A program made the translations under genes and the position numbers. The notes beneath the pieces are model-generated. The model saw only the letters and a program-made list of their open reading frames with translations, was not told the DNA's origin and ran no database searches. Positions 8,714 through 18,905 of a stretch of 64,000 nucleotides of DNA are shown in pieces. Each line of letters begins with the position of its first letter. Position 1 is the stretch's first letter. The DNA is taken from positions 55,391-119,390 of the forward strand of contig CALKFF010000029.1 in the NCBI GenBank assembly GCA_938084585.1. Reading direction: 5' to 3'. This DNA comes from an uncultured Flavobacteriales bacterium (lineage in GTDB: Bacteria; Bacteroidota; Bacteroidia; Flavobacteriales_D; Sanyastnellaceae).

Positions 8714-9961
8714 ATGACGTCACGCCGCCCATCCCTCCTCTTGTGGGTCCTCCTCTGGGCGGGCTTGGGCTTGGGTTGCGCGTCCACCAACCTCCAAAGC
8801 CCGAGCGCGCGACGCCCCTACGACCGCAAGGCTTCCGTCCTGCATCCCGAGGTCGTCTTGCATCGGAACATGGCCACGTCCAGCGTGGACCTCTACCTCT
8901 CGGTGAACCGCGCGGAGCTGCTGTACAGCCGGGCCAGTGCGTCGTCCCCATTTGTGGCCCAACTTCAAATCGACCTGCTGGACACCTCTTGGACGGTGAT
9001 CGACACGGCCTGGGACCACACCCCTTCCTTGTTGCGCATGCGCCAAACTTGGCGTAGCCCTGTCGTGCCCGCTTGGGCGGAGTGCGAGGTGACCGACTTG
9101 CAGCGAAACACCTCCTGGTCGACCCGTCGTTTCCTGGGCCCTTCCGACGGCTTCGGGGCGAGGGATGTCTTGGCGTGGAGCGAGCAAGACAAATGGGCCG
9201 TGCGCCCCGACCAAGCCACGGTGAACGACACCTTGCGGCTCATGCTGCCCACGGCTTTGACCCAACGCGGAGATGGAGAAGCCGCGTGGCTGCTCTACCA
9301 CGTGACCCCACCCAAGTCGCTCCCCCCACCCCCATACAGCGGCACCCGCGTGCGCTGGGACACCCTCACCCCCGTGAACGTCGGGCAAGTGGTGGCCGAC
9401 AGCATGATCGTGGTCCAAGTGGCGAAGGGGCTGACGCTGTTTGAGTTGGCGTCCAACGAATTGACCATCCACGTGCACGGCCGTCAGCCGCGGTTCCCGG
9501 AATTGGGACCTGCCACGTCGTTGATCTCCCCAGTGCGGTACATCGCGACCCGGGCGGAATACAACAAACTCAAGCAGGCCACCCATCCCAAACTGGCCCT
9601 CGACGAGTTCTGGTTGGCCTGTGGCCGCACCCCCAACAAAGCCCGAAACCTGCTTCAGACGTACTACGACCGCGTGGAAGAGGCCAACCACGCCTTTTCA
9701 GGGCTGGTCGACGGGTGGAAGACCGACCGCGGCATGGTGCACGTCGTGTTTGGGATTCCGCAACGCATCCGGCGCGACGCGTGGAACGAATACTGGGTGT
9801 ACGGCGAGGAAGGCACCACCAACGCCCTGACGTTCCACTTCAGGCGCAAGTCCAGCCCGTACGACGACAACCACTTCGTGCTGCAACGCAGCATCCAGTT
9901 TCGGTCGGCCTGGGACCGCGCCGTGAGCGCTTGGCGCAACGGGCGGGTTCGTGCGAATTGA
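8714..9961 (+). CDS. GWxTD domain-containing lipoprotein
   Basis: The 415-residue protein starts with a lipoprotein signal (hydrophobic 8-19, GLGC lipobox with Cys at about 20), so it is probably attached to a membrane facing the periplasm. The middle is a beta-rich region. The C-terminal third contains the domain's signature GWKTDRGMVHVVFG (about 337-350) followed by YWVYGE, the typical GWxTD-domain arrangement seen in Bacteroidota and other phyla, whose function is unknown. The frame is open upstream to 8624, but the start at 8714 gives the lipoprotein signal and follows a -7-like octamer. It lies 36 nt before rlmB, which has its own promoter-like element. Confidence 0.82.
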   Translation: MTSRRPSLLLWVLLWAGLGLGCASTNLQSPSARRPYDRKASVLHPEVVLHRNMATSSVDLYLSVNRAELLYSRASASSPFVAQLQIDLLDTSWTVIDTAWDHTPSLLRMRQTWRSPVVPAWAECEVTDLQRNTSWSTRRFLGPSDGFGARDVLAWSEQDKWAVRPDQATVNDTLRLMLPTALTQRGDGEAAWLLYHVTPPKSLPPPPYSGTRVRWDTLTPVNVGQVVADSMIVVQVAKGLTLFELASNELTIHVHGRQPRFPELGPATSLISPVRYIATRAEYNKLKQATHPKLALDEFWLACGRTPNKARNLLQTYYDRVEEANHAFSGLVDGWKTDRGMVHVVFGIPQRIRRDAWNEYWVYGEEGTTNALTFHFRRKSSPYDDNHFVLQRSIQFRSAWDRAVSAWRNGRVRAN

Positions 9962-9985
9962 TCGCCGACCGACCTGAGCGCGACC

Positions 9986-9993
9986 TACCTTTG
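9986..9993 (+). promoter_or_regulatory. TACCTTTG -7 element, 4 nt before rlmB
   Basis: TACCTTTG is a full match to TAnnTTTG and is followed by CGCC and the ATG at 9998. This is the clearest example of the 4-nt spacing and predicts leaderless rlmB mRNA. Confidence 0.65.
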
Positions 9994-9997
9994 CGCC

Positions 9998-10753
9998 ATG
10001 CACCACCGACGCCCCTCCGAACGCACCTTTTTGTTTGGCATCCACCCTGTCTTGGAAGCCCTCCAAGAGGCCAAACCCATGCAACGGGTCCTCTTTCTGA
10101 AGGGGAAGCAAACCGACGAGATGTCGGAAATCCTGAGCAAGTGCCGCGCCTTGGACGTGCCTGCGCAAGCGGTGCCCAAAGAGCGCCTCGACCGCATCAC
10201 CATGAAGAACCACCAAGGCGTGGTGGCCTTCATTTCTCCGATCGAGTTCCAACCGCTCGACGAAGTGGTGCTTGGCGCCTTTGAAGCCGGCCAAACGCCG
10301 TTGCTCGTCGCCCTCGATGGGGTCACCGACGTCCGGAATTTGGGGGCGATTGCGCGAACCGCGGAATGCTTCGGCGCCACCGCGTTGGTCGTGCCCGCCA
10401 CAGGATCCGCCCCGGTGAACGAAGACGCCGTCAAGTCGTCGGCGGGCGCACTGCTTCGTTTGCCCATGTGCCGCGTGAAGCGCATGGACCAAGCCATGGA
10501 ATGGATGACCCAAATGGGCCTCTCTCCCGTCGCCGTCAGCGAAAAGGGTGACGTTCAAGCCCACGAACTGCCAGGAGACGCACCGACTTGCCTCGTCCTG
10601 GGGGACGAACACTCCGGCATTTCCGCCGACGTGATGAAGCACTGCACCACCGCCGTGCGCATCCCCATGAAAGGCAAAACGTCGAGCCTGAACGTCGGGG
10701 TCGCGGCGGGCATTGTTCTCCACGCTTTGGGGCTGAAAAGCCCTGACGCCTGA
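9998..10753 (+). CDS. rlmB: 23S rRNA (guanosine-2'-O-)-methyltransferase RlmB, TrmH/SpoU family
   Basis: RlmB methylates a guanosine in domain V of 23S rRNA using SAM. The 251-residue protein has the substrate-binding N-domain (about 1-80, beginning FLFGIHPVLEAL) and the SPOUT knot domain. Its three motifs are visible: DGVTDVRNLGAIARTAE (about 107-123), LVLGDEHSGIS (about 196-206) and IPMKGKTSSLNVGVAAGI (about 220-237), where the trefoil knot binds SAM. Length and motifs fit RlmB/TrmH group members; the exact target nucleotide is inferred. A possible weak terminator follows. Confidence 0.92.
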   Translation: MHHRRPSERTFLFGIHPVLEALQEAKPMQRVLFLKGKQTDEMSEILSKCRALDVPAQAVPKERLDRITMKNHQGVVAFISPIEFQPLDEVVLGAFEAGQTPLLVALDGVTDVRNLGAIARTAECFGATALVVPATGSAPVNEDAVKSSAGALLRLPMCRVKRMDQAMEWMTQMGLSPVAVSEKGDVQAHELPGDAPTCLVLGDEHSGISADVMKHCTTAVRIPMKGKTSSLNVGVAAGIVLHALGLKSPDA

Positions 10754-10785
10754 GCCCCAGCAGGGCACTCGGGGGCGGTATTTTT
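10754..10785 (+). terminator. Possible weak terminator after rlmB
   Basis: GCCCC (10754-10758) can pair with GGGGC (10772-10776) around a 13-nt loop, and TATTTTT follows 3 nt later. The stem is short, so this is tentative. Confidence 0.35.
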
Positions 10786-10831
10786 CATCCAACGTCTCGT
10801 CCCGTTTCACCCCCCGAGTTCACACGCCCTG

Positions 10832-13800
10832 ATGCGCCGCACGTTTGGACCCCTCTTCGTCTTGATTGCCACGTGGCTGCCCCCCGTGGTTCCCGTGTGG
10901 GGCCAACTCAATTGCACGTCGTGCAACCCGCAATTCGTCGATACTGAGTCGGGCACCCTCGACACGTCCTGCACCGCAGGCCACGCGTTGGACCTGCTCC
11001 CTGACTTTCTGGATTACACCGTGGCGTGTTCTGAGGGATTCAGCACGGCGGCCGCCAAATTTCCGCTGGGCAACGAACGCGAGTGCAACGGCAATCGCCC
11101 CGAGGACCTGCCCTACTTCTTTGGCACCGTCCACCTGCACAACTTTCAGTCGACAGGGCTCGCCAACAGCGACGCCTTCACCCTCGACGGGGCAGGCGGC
11201 ACGTGGACCAGGCACTCCGACAACATCGCCACCTTCGAGGGGCGCATCCTCAACCGACTGAACGCAAGCCTGCAGTTTCAAGTGGAACTCGTCCTGGAAA
11301 TGTCCACTTCTGGCGCCGCATGGATGTCCCAAGGCGGCAACATCGATTTGGCCGGCTCAGACAGCACCGAGGCAGAGAATTGGGGCATTTGGCAAATCAA
11401 ACCCTTGATGTCAAGGATGGTGGGGCTCAACGGCCTGGCGGGACATTTCTTGCTCGTCCAAAATTCCACCGTCGACGTCAGCCACCCCTTCCAAGTCGGC
11501 GCCAACGCCCACGGCTTCCCCACGGACACCGAAGGGGTCGCAGGGGACTTTGGATGGTCGACATGCATTGGATCGAACGTGTACGGTGGATTTGGGCAGG
11601 TTGCCGTGGAGTTTGATTCATGCGTTCAACACGAAGGCACCTGCGCCTCCGACCTCGACGCGGTCGGCCGGTATGTCGTGGGGAACCACGCCGGGTACGT
11701 CGAAGCCACCCGCACCGTCAACCTCATCGACAACGCGCCACCAACGTTCACTGCAGTGCCGGACGACCTGGAGGTGGAATGCCCTTCAGACCCTTACGGG
11801 GTCGCGCTTTCCACCGTCCCCATGGCGGTTGACGATTGTTCAGGGTGGGTGCTGGACAGCACGGTGCATGTGGTGCCCGGGACGTGCGCCCAAGAACTTC
11901 GCGTGCTGACGACGTACCTCGCCCGCGACGCCTGCGGAAACACCACCGAGCACGTGCACACCGTGGAGGTGGTTGACCTCACACCCCCCACCTTGACGCC
12001 GCCGGCGACCGTTGAATTCGGTTGCGATGAGCCCTTGATGTACGACAACGCCTTCGCATTCGACGCTTGCGAAGGTGAGGTCGCGGTGGTGGAATTGGCC
12101 GCCCAAATCCTCGACGGCGACTGCCCTTCCAACTACACGGTGCTGCGGACCTTCGTGGCCACCGACGGATGTGGAAACGACACCACCGCGGTGCAAACGG
12201 TCGAGGTGCGTGACCTCGAGCCGCCCACCTTCACCCTTCCGGACGACGTGTTCCTCGACTGCGGCGAGCCCGAGAACTACCCGGCCATCTCCGTCTCGGA
12301 CAATTGCACCCCGACCTCCGACTTGCCCTTGGACATCGCCAATTTCTTGGTGGACTCGGAATGCGAGGGGACGCGGGTGCTTCAACGTCAGGCCCAAGCC
12401 ACCGACGCGTGTGGGAACGTGGGGCAAGCGTTTCACTTGGTCACCATCACGGACACCACCCCTCCCGCGTTTGTGGCGGTGCCGGACAACATGACTTTGG
12501 CCTGCGACAGCGAAGCGTCCCTGCCATGGCCCACGGTCGAGGACGATTGCTCCACGTGGGATGTGGTTGTGGTGGCCGACACCGTTTGGATGGACTGCCC
12601 CCAGAACATCGACGTCGTCAGAACTTTTGTGGCCACCGACGCCTGCGGCAACGTGGCTGAAGCGTCCCACACCGTGTCCTACCGGGACACCACCCCCCCG
12701 CTGCTCAACCTCCCCGAGAACGACGTCCAGGTGGCCTGCGATGCCGATTGGGTGTTCAACGGGACGGGGCTGGCCCAAGACCTTTGTTCTTCCGTCGTGT
12801 GGGATGTCCAAACGCAAGTCGCGGTGCCCGCCCCAGGCAGCGTCTTCTCCTTGTTGGTCACGGCCACCGCCTCGGACCAATGCGGGAATGCTGCGACGGG
12901 ACAATTTGTGGTGAACAACGTGGACAACGAGGCCCCGCAGTTCTCCTACGTGCCTGAAGACCTCACCCTTCCTTGCGAAGCCCCCCTGCCGTCGTCGTTT
13001 CCTGAGGCCGCGGACGCCTGCTCTCCGGTGATTTACGCCGCCAGCGACACCCTCGTGGAACACCCCACCGTGGGGGTCTACCAAGTGATTCGAAAATTTG
13101 AAGTGTCCGACGTTTACGGCAACGTCGCCGACTCGCTGCAAACCTTCACGGTCTTGGACGACCTGCCCCCGGTGTTCACGTTTGTGCCCCCTGGAGACAC
13201 GGTGGTCTGCGACGCCCCTCCTGCCCTGGTGCAGGCCGAGGCGGTGGACAATTGCGGGGAGGTGACCATGGTGGTTTCGGAAGAAATCGCCGACGAAGAC
13301 GCCCTTGGCAACCAAACGCTTGTCCGCCGCTACGAAGCCTTCGACCTCGCGGGAAATTCCACTGTGGCCACCCAGGTTGTGCGCTTGGAAAACTACGTGG
13401 CTCCGGCATTTGGAGTTGTGCCAGGAGACGTCACCTTGACGTGCGACCAACCGTGGCAGGACGAATTGCCCGAAGTCATCCCCGGATGCGGGCCATGGGA
13501 ACTGTCGGTGACCGAGGACACGCTGGAAGGGGCATGTGGGTCCTTGTTGACCTTGGTGCGTACGTTCAGCCTGACGGACGACACCGGTTTGGTGGACCAA
13601 GCGGTCCAAACCCAAACCCAATTGGACGACACGCCTCCCACGCTCAATGCCGTGGCGTTTTGGCCTCTGAATTGTGGAGACAGCATGGATGCTTTGCCGC
13701 AACCCGTGGTGTTGGACGGATGCAACGAGGCAACCTCGTTGACCTGGAGCGACGACGTCTCGGTGCAAGGGTGCAGCTCCCCTGCCTCTGAAATCATCCG

Positions 13801-16558
13801 GACGTACACCGCCACCGACGCCTGCGGCAACCAAAGCACGGCGATCACGGCGGCCATCTTCTTGGACTTGATTCCACCTGTCTGGACCATGCTGCCCCCA
13901 GACACCACCGTGAACTGCGAGTCCAACATGGACGTCGTGTGGCCGACCGCGGTGGACAATTGCTCCGAAGTGGATGTCGCGTGGTTTGCGGACACCTTGG
14001 GCCTTGCCTCTTCGGGCATGTACACGGTCTTGAACACGTTTTTGGCCTCCGACGCCTGTGGCAACACCGCCAGCCACACGCAGGTTGTGACCCATGTCGA
14101 CGCCACGCCGCCAAGCTGGACATCCGTTCCCGCCGACTCAAGCGTCCAATGCGGAGCGTCCATTCCCGTGGTCTTGCCGCAAGCCACGGACAACTGCAGC
14201 GAGACTGTCGTCGTGGAGTGGCTGTCTGACGATTGGAGCCCCGGCGATTGCGGCGGCACGGGCATCTGGGCCAGGAGATTTCAAGCCACCGACGCCGCGG
14301 GCAACGACACCCTTGTCGTGCAGCACATTGCCGTGCTCGACACCGTGGCGCCTGTGTTCAGCGCGACCTCTCTCACGGGGACCTTGTCTTGTGTGGCGCC
14401 GTGGCCAGAAGAGGTGTCTGCCGCTGAGGACGGTTGTGGCGTCGTGTCATACACGACCACGGTGGACTCTGTGTGGCTGGACAGCCTGTGGACGCTGAAC
14501 CTCACCCACGTGGCTACGGACGAATGTTTGAATTCGGCCTCCTTGGTGGAAACGTTGACTGTCATCGACACCACGCCCCCGGTCTTCACGTTTGTCGCCC
14601 AGGACCTTTTCTTGGCTTGCACCGACAGCCTTCCCCCACCCCATGCCGAGGTGGAAGATGCCTGCGGCACGGCCACTTGGACGAGCACGGCGCTTTGGAG
14701 TGAGGGGGAATGTCCTGGTTCGGGCGTCTGGACCCGCACGTACATCGCCACCGACGACGCCGGCAACCAGGCAGAAGCGACCCAGACCTTGACGGTCTTG
14801 GACACCATGCCTCCCACGTTCACGGCGATCCCTGAAGCGTCCACCCAGGAGTGCGGCACCCCCTTCGTGTTGGATGCCGCTCATGCGGAAGACGCCTGTT
14901 CTGACGTCACCTTGACATGGTCCTTGGACTCCGTGCCTGAAGCCGGCGCGACGGGAGGCTTGCTTGTCACGTGGACCGCCACGGATGCATGCGGCAACAC
15001 GGCCGACGCCGCGCAAACGGTGACGCTGGTCGACAACACCCCTCCCACCTGGCTTCATGTTCCGGCTGACGCAAATTTGGCCTTGGGCGAAGACTTGCCG
15101 TGGGCCACTTGGCTCGCTGAGGTGCAAGTGGAAGACCTGTGCACCGACGGCCCCGATTTGTGGGTGGACTTCACTTGGGACACCTTGGCCAGCGAAGGCG
15201 CATGCACAGACACGCTTGAAGTGATTTGGACAGTGACCGACGCTGTGGGCCTTTCCAGCAGCGCGGTGCAACTGGTGGCGCTTTCGGATGTGCAGGCACC
15301 TGTGGTTCCCATTTGGCCTGAGGATGTGGAAACGGCCTGCGACGTGCCCTTCTCAGACAGCCTCCCCTTGGCCAACGACGCCAACGACCACACATGGACG
15401 GAAGAACTGGACACGCTGACAGGCCCTTGCCCCGCAGAATTCATCGTGCGACGAACCCTCCAGGCCAGCGATGTGTGCGGCAACGAAACCAGCCCTTGGT
15501 TCCAATTCATCTTCCACCTCGACACGGTGGCCCCCATCGTCGTGACGCCTCCTGAAGACCTTCTTGTCGGCGACCCCGGCGACGTGCCGCCTTGCGCGTT
15601 CGACGCCCTGGAGTGGGAGGACGCATGCAGCGAAACGACCCTGTCCTGCGCCACCGACACAGCTGAAACCTACTGTCCCGGCTCGTTCCTCTTGCACAGG
15701 ACCTACACCGTGGAAGACGCGTGCGACAATTCGACCACTTGGGTCCAGTCCATCCTGGTGGAAGACGTGGAAGCGCCGGCGTTGGTCTCGCCGCTGGAAG
15801 ACCTCAGCGTGGCGTGCGACGCGGTGGTCACGCCCTGGACGTTGGAAGAACTGGTGGCCACAGACAACGCCACCTTGGCGGGCGAATTGGTGCTCGAATT
15901 CCTCGGAGAAACGGAAGAAGGCGACAACTGCACGTGGACCAAGACATTCAGCTACCGTTTGACGGACCTGTGCGGCAACCAAGCCGACACAAGCTACGCA
16001 GTGACTTGGGCAGACACGGACCCGCCCCAGTGGGGCTCCGCGCTCGAACCCTTGGAATTCCATTGCCCTGTGGAGGTGCCCAACTGCGAAGACACCGACA
16101 TCGACGCCACCGATGCGTGCAACACGTGGACGTGGGACTGTGTCGATGCATTTGAAGGCGGTGAATGCAACGGTCCGGATTGCGTGTTGATCCGGTCCAT
16201 CACGTTGACGGATGCATGTGGCAACTCAACCACGCAAGACCAAAACATCTTCATCAGCGAACCGCCCACCGCCCCCGACTTGCCCACGGGATTCTCCCCC
16301 AACAACGACAGCTTCAACGACGTCTACCTGATTCGCAACGTGGGGCCCAATTTGGGCAACTTGCCCTGCGACTGGTTGGATGGCACCTCCTTGAATGTCT
16401 TCGACCGATGGGGCAGCTTGGTCTTCACCTCCAACGATGTGACCGTCCCATGGGACGGCACCAACCTGCAAGGCCAAATGCTCCCCACAGGTACCTACTT
16501 TGTGGTGTTTGACGCCAACGGAACCACGTACAACGCCGCAGTTGAACTCCGCCGATGA
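10832..16558 (+). CDS. Giant secreted HYR-like repeat protein with gliding-motility C-terminal domain (T9SS type B)
   Basis: The 1908-residue protein has a signal peptide (about 1-24, ending VWGQ) and a Cys-containing N-domain to about residue 300. About 19 Ig-like, HYR-type repeats of roughly 79 residues then run from about 300 to 1810. Each begins with a PPxF/W-type strand and a conserved Cys (for example TPPTLTPPATVEFGC) and carries a second signature of the form ATDACGN. From about 1818 (PTGFSPNNDSFNDVY) to the end (VELRR) it matches the gliding-motility-associated C-terminal domain used as a T9SS type B sorting signal. It is probably a long surface or matrix filament or adhesin. The stop overlaps the ATG of the PorP/SprF gene (ATGA), a common pairing for type B cargo. 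No clear -7 element is visible upstream. Confidence 0.88.
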   Translation: MRRTFGPLFVLIATWLPPVVPVWGQLNCTSCNPQFVDTESGTLDTSCTAGHALDLLPDFLDYTVACSEGFSTAAAKFPLGNERECNGNRPEDLPYFFGTVHLHNFQSTGLANSDAFTLDGAGGTWTRHSDNIATFEGRILNRLNASLQFQVELVLEMSTSGAAWMSQGGNIDLAGSDSTEAENWGIWQIKPLMSRMVGLNGLAGHFLLVQNSTVDVSHPFQVGANAHGFPTDTEGVAGDFGWSTCIGSNVYGGFGQVAVEFDSCVQHEGTCASDLDAVGRYVVGNHAGYVEATRTVNLIDNAPPTFTAVPDDLEVECPSDPYGVALSTVPMAVDDCSGWVLDSTVHVVPGTCAQELRVLTTYLARDACGNTTEHVHTVEVVDLTPPTLTPPATVEFGCDEPLMYDNAFAFDACEGEVAVVELAAQILDGDCPSNYTVLRTFVATDGCGNDTTAVQTVEVRDLEPPTFTLPDDVFLDCGEPENYPAISVSDNCTPTSDLPLDIANFLVDSECEGTRVLQRQAQATDACGNVGQAFHLVTITDTTPPAFVAVPDNMTLACDSEASLPWPTVEDDCSTWDVVVVADTVWMDCPQNIDVVRTFVATDACGNVAEASHTVSYRDTTPPLLNLPENDVQVACDADWVFNGTGLAQDLCSSVVWDVQTQVAVPAPGSVFSLLVTATASDQCGNAATGQFVVNNVDNEAPQFSYVPEDLTLPCEAPLPSSFPEAADACSPVIYAASDTLVEHPTVGVYQVIRKFEVSDVYGNVADSLQTFTVLDDLPPVFTFVPPGDTVVCDAPPALVQAEAVDNCGEVTMVVSEEIADEDALGNQTLVRRYEAFDLAGNSTVATQVVRLENYVAPAFGVVPGDVTLTCDQPWQDELPEVIPGCGPWELSVTEDTLEGACGSLLTLVRTFSLTDDTGLVDQAVQTQTQLDDTPPTLNAVAFWPLNCGDSMDALPQPVVLDGCNEATSLTWSDDVSVQGCSSPASEIIRTYTATDACGNQSTAITAAIFLDLIPPVWTMLPPDTTVNCESNMDVVWPTAVDNCSEVDVAWFADTLGLASSGMYTVLNTFLASDACGNTASHTQVVTHVDATPPSWTSVPADSSVQCGASIPVVLPQATDNCSETVVVEWLSDDWSPGDCGGTGIWARRFQATDAAGNDTLVVQHIAVLDTVAPVFSATSLTGTLSCVAPWPEEVSAAEDGCGVVSYTTTVDSVWLDSLWTLNLTHVATDECLNSASLVETLTVIDTTPPVFTFVAQDLFLACTDSLPPPHAEVEDACGTATWTSTALWSEGECPGSGVWTRTYIATDDAGNQAEATQTLTVLDTMPPTFTAIPEASTQECGTPFVLDAAHAEDACSDVTLTWSLDSVPEAGATGGLLVTWTATDACGNTADAAQTVTLVDNTPPTWLHVPADANLALGEDLPWATWLAEVQVEDLCTDGPDLWVDFTWDTLASEGACTDTLEVIWTVTDAVGLSSSAVQLVALSDVQAPVVPIWPEDVETACDVPFSDSLPLANDANDHTWTEELDTLTGPCPAEFIVRRTLQASDVCGNETSPWFQFIFHLDTVAPIVVTPPEDLLVGDPGDVPPCAFDALEWEDACSETTLSCATDTAETYCPGSFLLHRTYTVEDACDNSTTWVQSILVEDVEAPALVSPLEDLSVACDAVVTPWTLEELVATDNATLAGELVLEFLGETEEGDNCTWTKTFSYRLTDLCGNQADTSYAVTWADTDPPQWGSALEPLEFHCPVEVPNCEDTDIDATDACNTWTWDCVDAFEGGECNGPDCVLIRSITLTDACGNSTTQDQNIFISEPPTAPDLPTGFSPNNDSFNDVYLIRNVGPNLGNLPCDWLDGTSLNVFDRWGSLVFTSNDVTVPWDGTNLQGQMLPTGTYFVVFDANGTTYNAAVELRR
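11733..16260 (+). repeat. About 19 degenerate HYR-like Ig-fold repeats (period near 237 nt)
   Basis: Counting starts of the form xPPxF...C gives about 19 units, with the first Cys almost always 12-14 residues after the PP. Repeats 15 and 17 lack the usual first Cys (DANLALG, DLLVGD). The units have diverged at the DNA level, so recent slippage is not evident. Confidence 0.75.
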
Positions 16559-17520
16559 AACGATTCCCACACCTTCATGCTGCATGCCTCGCCCTGTTGG
16601 TGAGCCTGGGTTGTGCTGCCCAGGTTCACGCACAGCAAGACGTGCTCACTGGGCAATACCTCTTCAACACCACACTCGTCAACCCGGCTGCCGCTGGATC
16701 CGCAGGACATTGGCAAACGGTGGCCATGCGTCGCATTCAGTGGGCGGCGTTCGAAGGGGCTCCCAACACCAGCATCTTGTCAGGCCATGGCTTGGTCAAC
16801 GACCCCTCCCTCGGCCTGGGGGCCACGGTCGCGGTCGACGCGATTGGCATCAACTCCACCTTTGAGTTCGCCACCCAAGGGGCCTACCACTTGAACCTGG
16901 GTTCCGAGGCCCAATTGAGCTTTGGGCTTCGTGGCGGGCTCATGCAATACCGCTCCCAACTCGCCCTGACCGACGTCATCGACCCCGCCGACCCTTTGTA
17001 CCAAGGGACTCAGCTGAGCGCTTGGATTCCTCGGTTTGGGTGCGGACTGATGGTTCGGCATCCGAGTTGGGACGTTGGGGTGTCTGCCCCCACCTTGTTC
17101 GTGTTGGACAACGCCCTGGACGGCACAATCACCTCCTTTTACAGAAACCACGTGTACGCCCATGCAGGGTACCACGCCGCCTTGACGCCACGGATGACCC
17201 TCCACCCTTCCGTGCTGTTCAGGTCCACCCCCGACGTGCCATCCATCCTGGATGTGAACTTCTTGGCTGAATTCACTGGAATTGCCTCAGTCGGCTTGGG
17301 ATGGCGTGTGGCCAACAGCCTGACGGCCATCACGCAATTTCAAATCACGGAAGAACTCCGCATTGGATACACCGCTGAATTTGCAGCGACCGACATCCAA
17401 CGCGTGGCTGGGGGCACACACGAGCTGGTCTTGCTGTGGGACTTTGGCAAAAGTTCGGCATCCAACCCCTCCAACTTTGGGGCCATTCGTGCCGGTCTGA
17501 ACGGCCTTCAACATCGCTGA
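16555..17520 (+). CDS. PorP/SprF family type IX secretion system membrane protein
   Basis: The 321-residue protein has a signal peptide (about 1-27, cleavage after VHAQ), then the family's early motif LTGQYLFNTTLVNPAAAGS (about 31-49). The rest is alternating beta strands consistent with an outer-membrane barrel, for example LSFGLRGGLMQY, VYAHAGYHAAL and LRIGYTAEF. Family members are outer-membrane partners of T9SS cargo; many genomes carry several paralogues placed directly after a type B cargo gene. Here it overlaps the HYR-repeat gene by ATGA, so it probably secretes or anchors that protein. A perfect hairpin terminator follows. Confidence 0.9.
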   Translation: MKRFPHLHAACLALLVSLGCAAQVHAQQDVLTGQYLFNTTLVNPAAAGSAGHWQTVAMRRIQWAAFEGAPNTSILSGHGLVNDPSLGLGATVAVDAIGINSTFEFATQGAYHLNLGSEAQLSFGLRGGLMQYRSQLALTDVIDPADPLYQGTQLSAWIPRFGCGLMVRHPSWDVGVSAPTLFVLDNALDGTITSFYRNHVYAHAGYHAALTPRMTLHPSVLFRSTPDVPSILDVNFLAEFTGIASVGLGWRVANSLTAITQFQITEELRIGYTAEFAATDIQRVAGGTHELVLLWDFGKSSASNPSNFGAIRAGLNGLQHR

Positions 17521-17538
17521 ACCCATGGCCTCAGCGCA

Positions 17539-17568
17539 AACAAGGCGGACCGTGTGGTCCGCCTTGTT
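17539..17568. terminator. Bidirectional hairpin between PorP/SprF gene and eno
   Basis: AACAAGGCGGAC and GTCCGCCTTGTT form a perfect 12-bp stem around CGTGTG, between two convergent genes. The flanking T tracts are short, so termination relies on the stem. Confidence 0.7.
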
Positions 17569-17588
17569 CGTGTAAGATTGACGTTGAA

Positions 17589-18905
<1,317 letters not shown>

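Noticed and set aside
11840..14095. A 751-codon open frame on the minus strand
   Set aside because: It is fully antisense to the HYR-repeat gene. High GC and rare stops in codon-biased DNA open such frames; the product lacks any recognisable motif.
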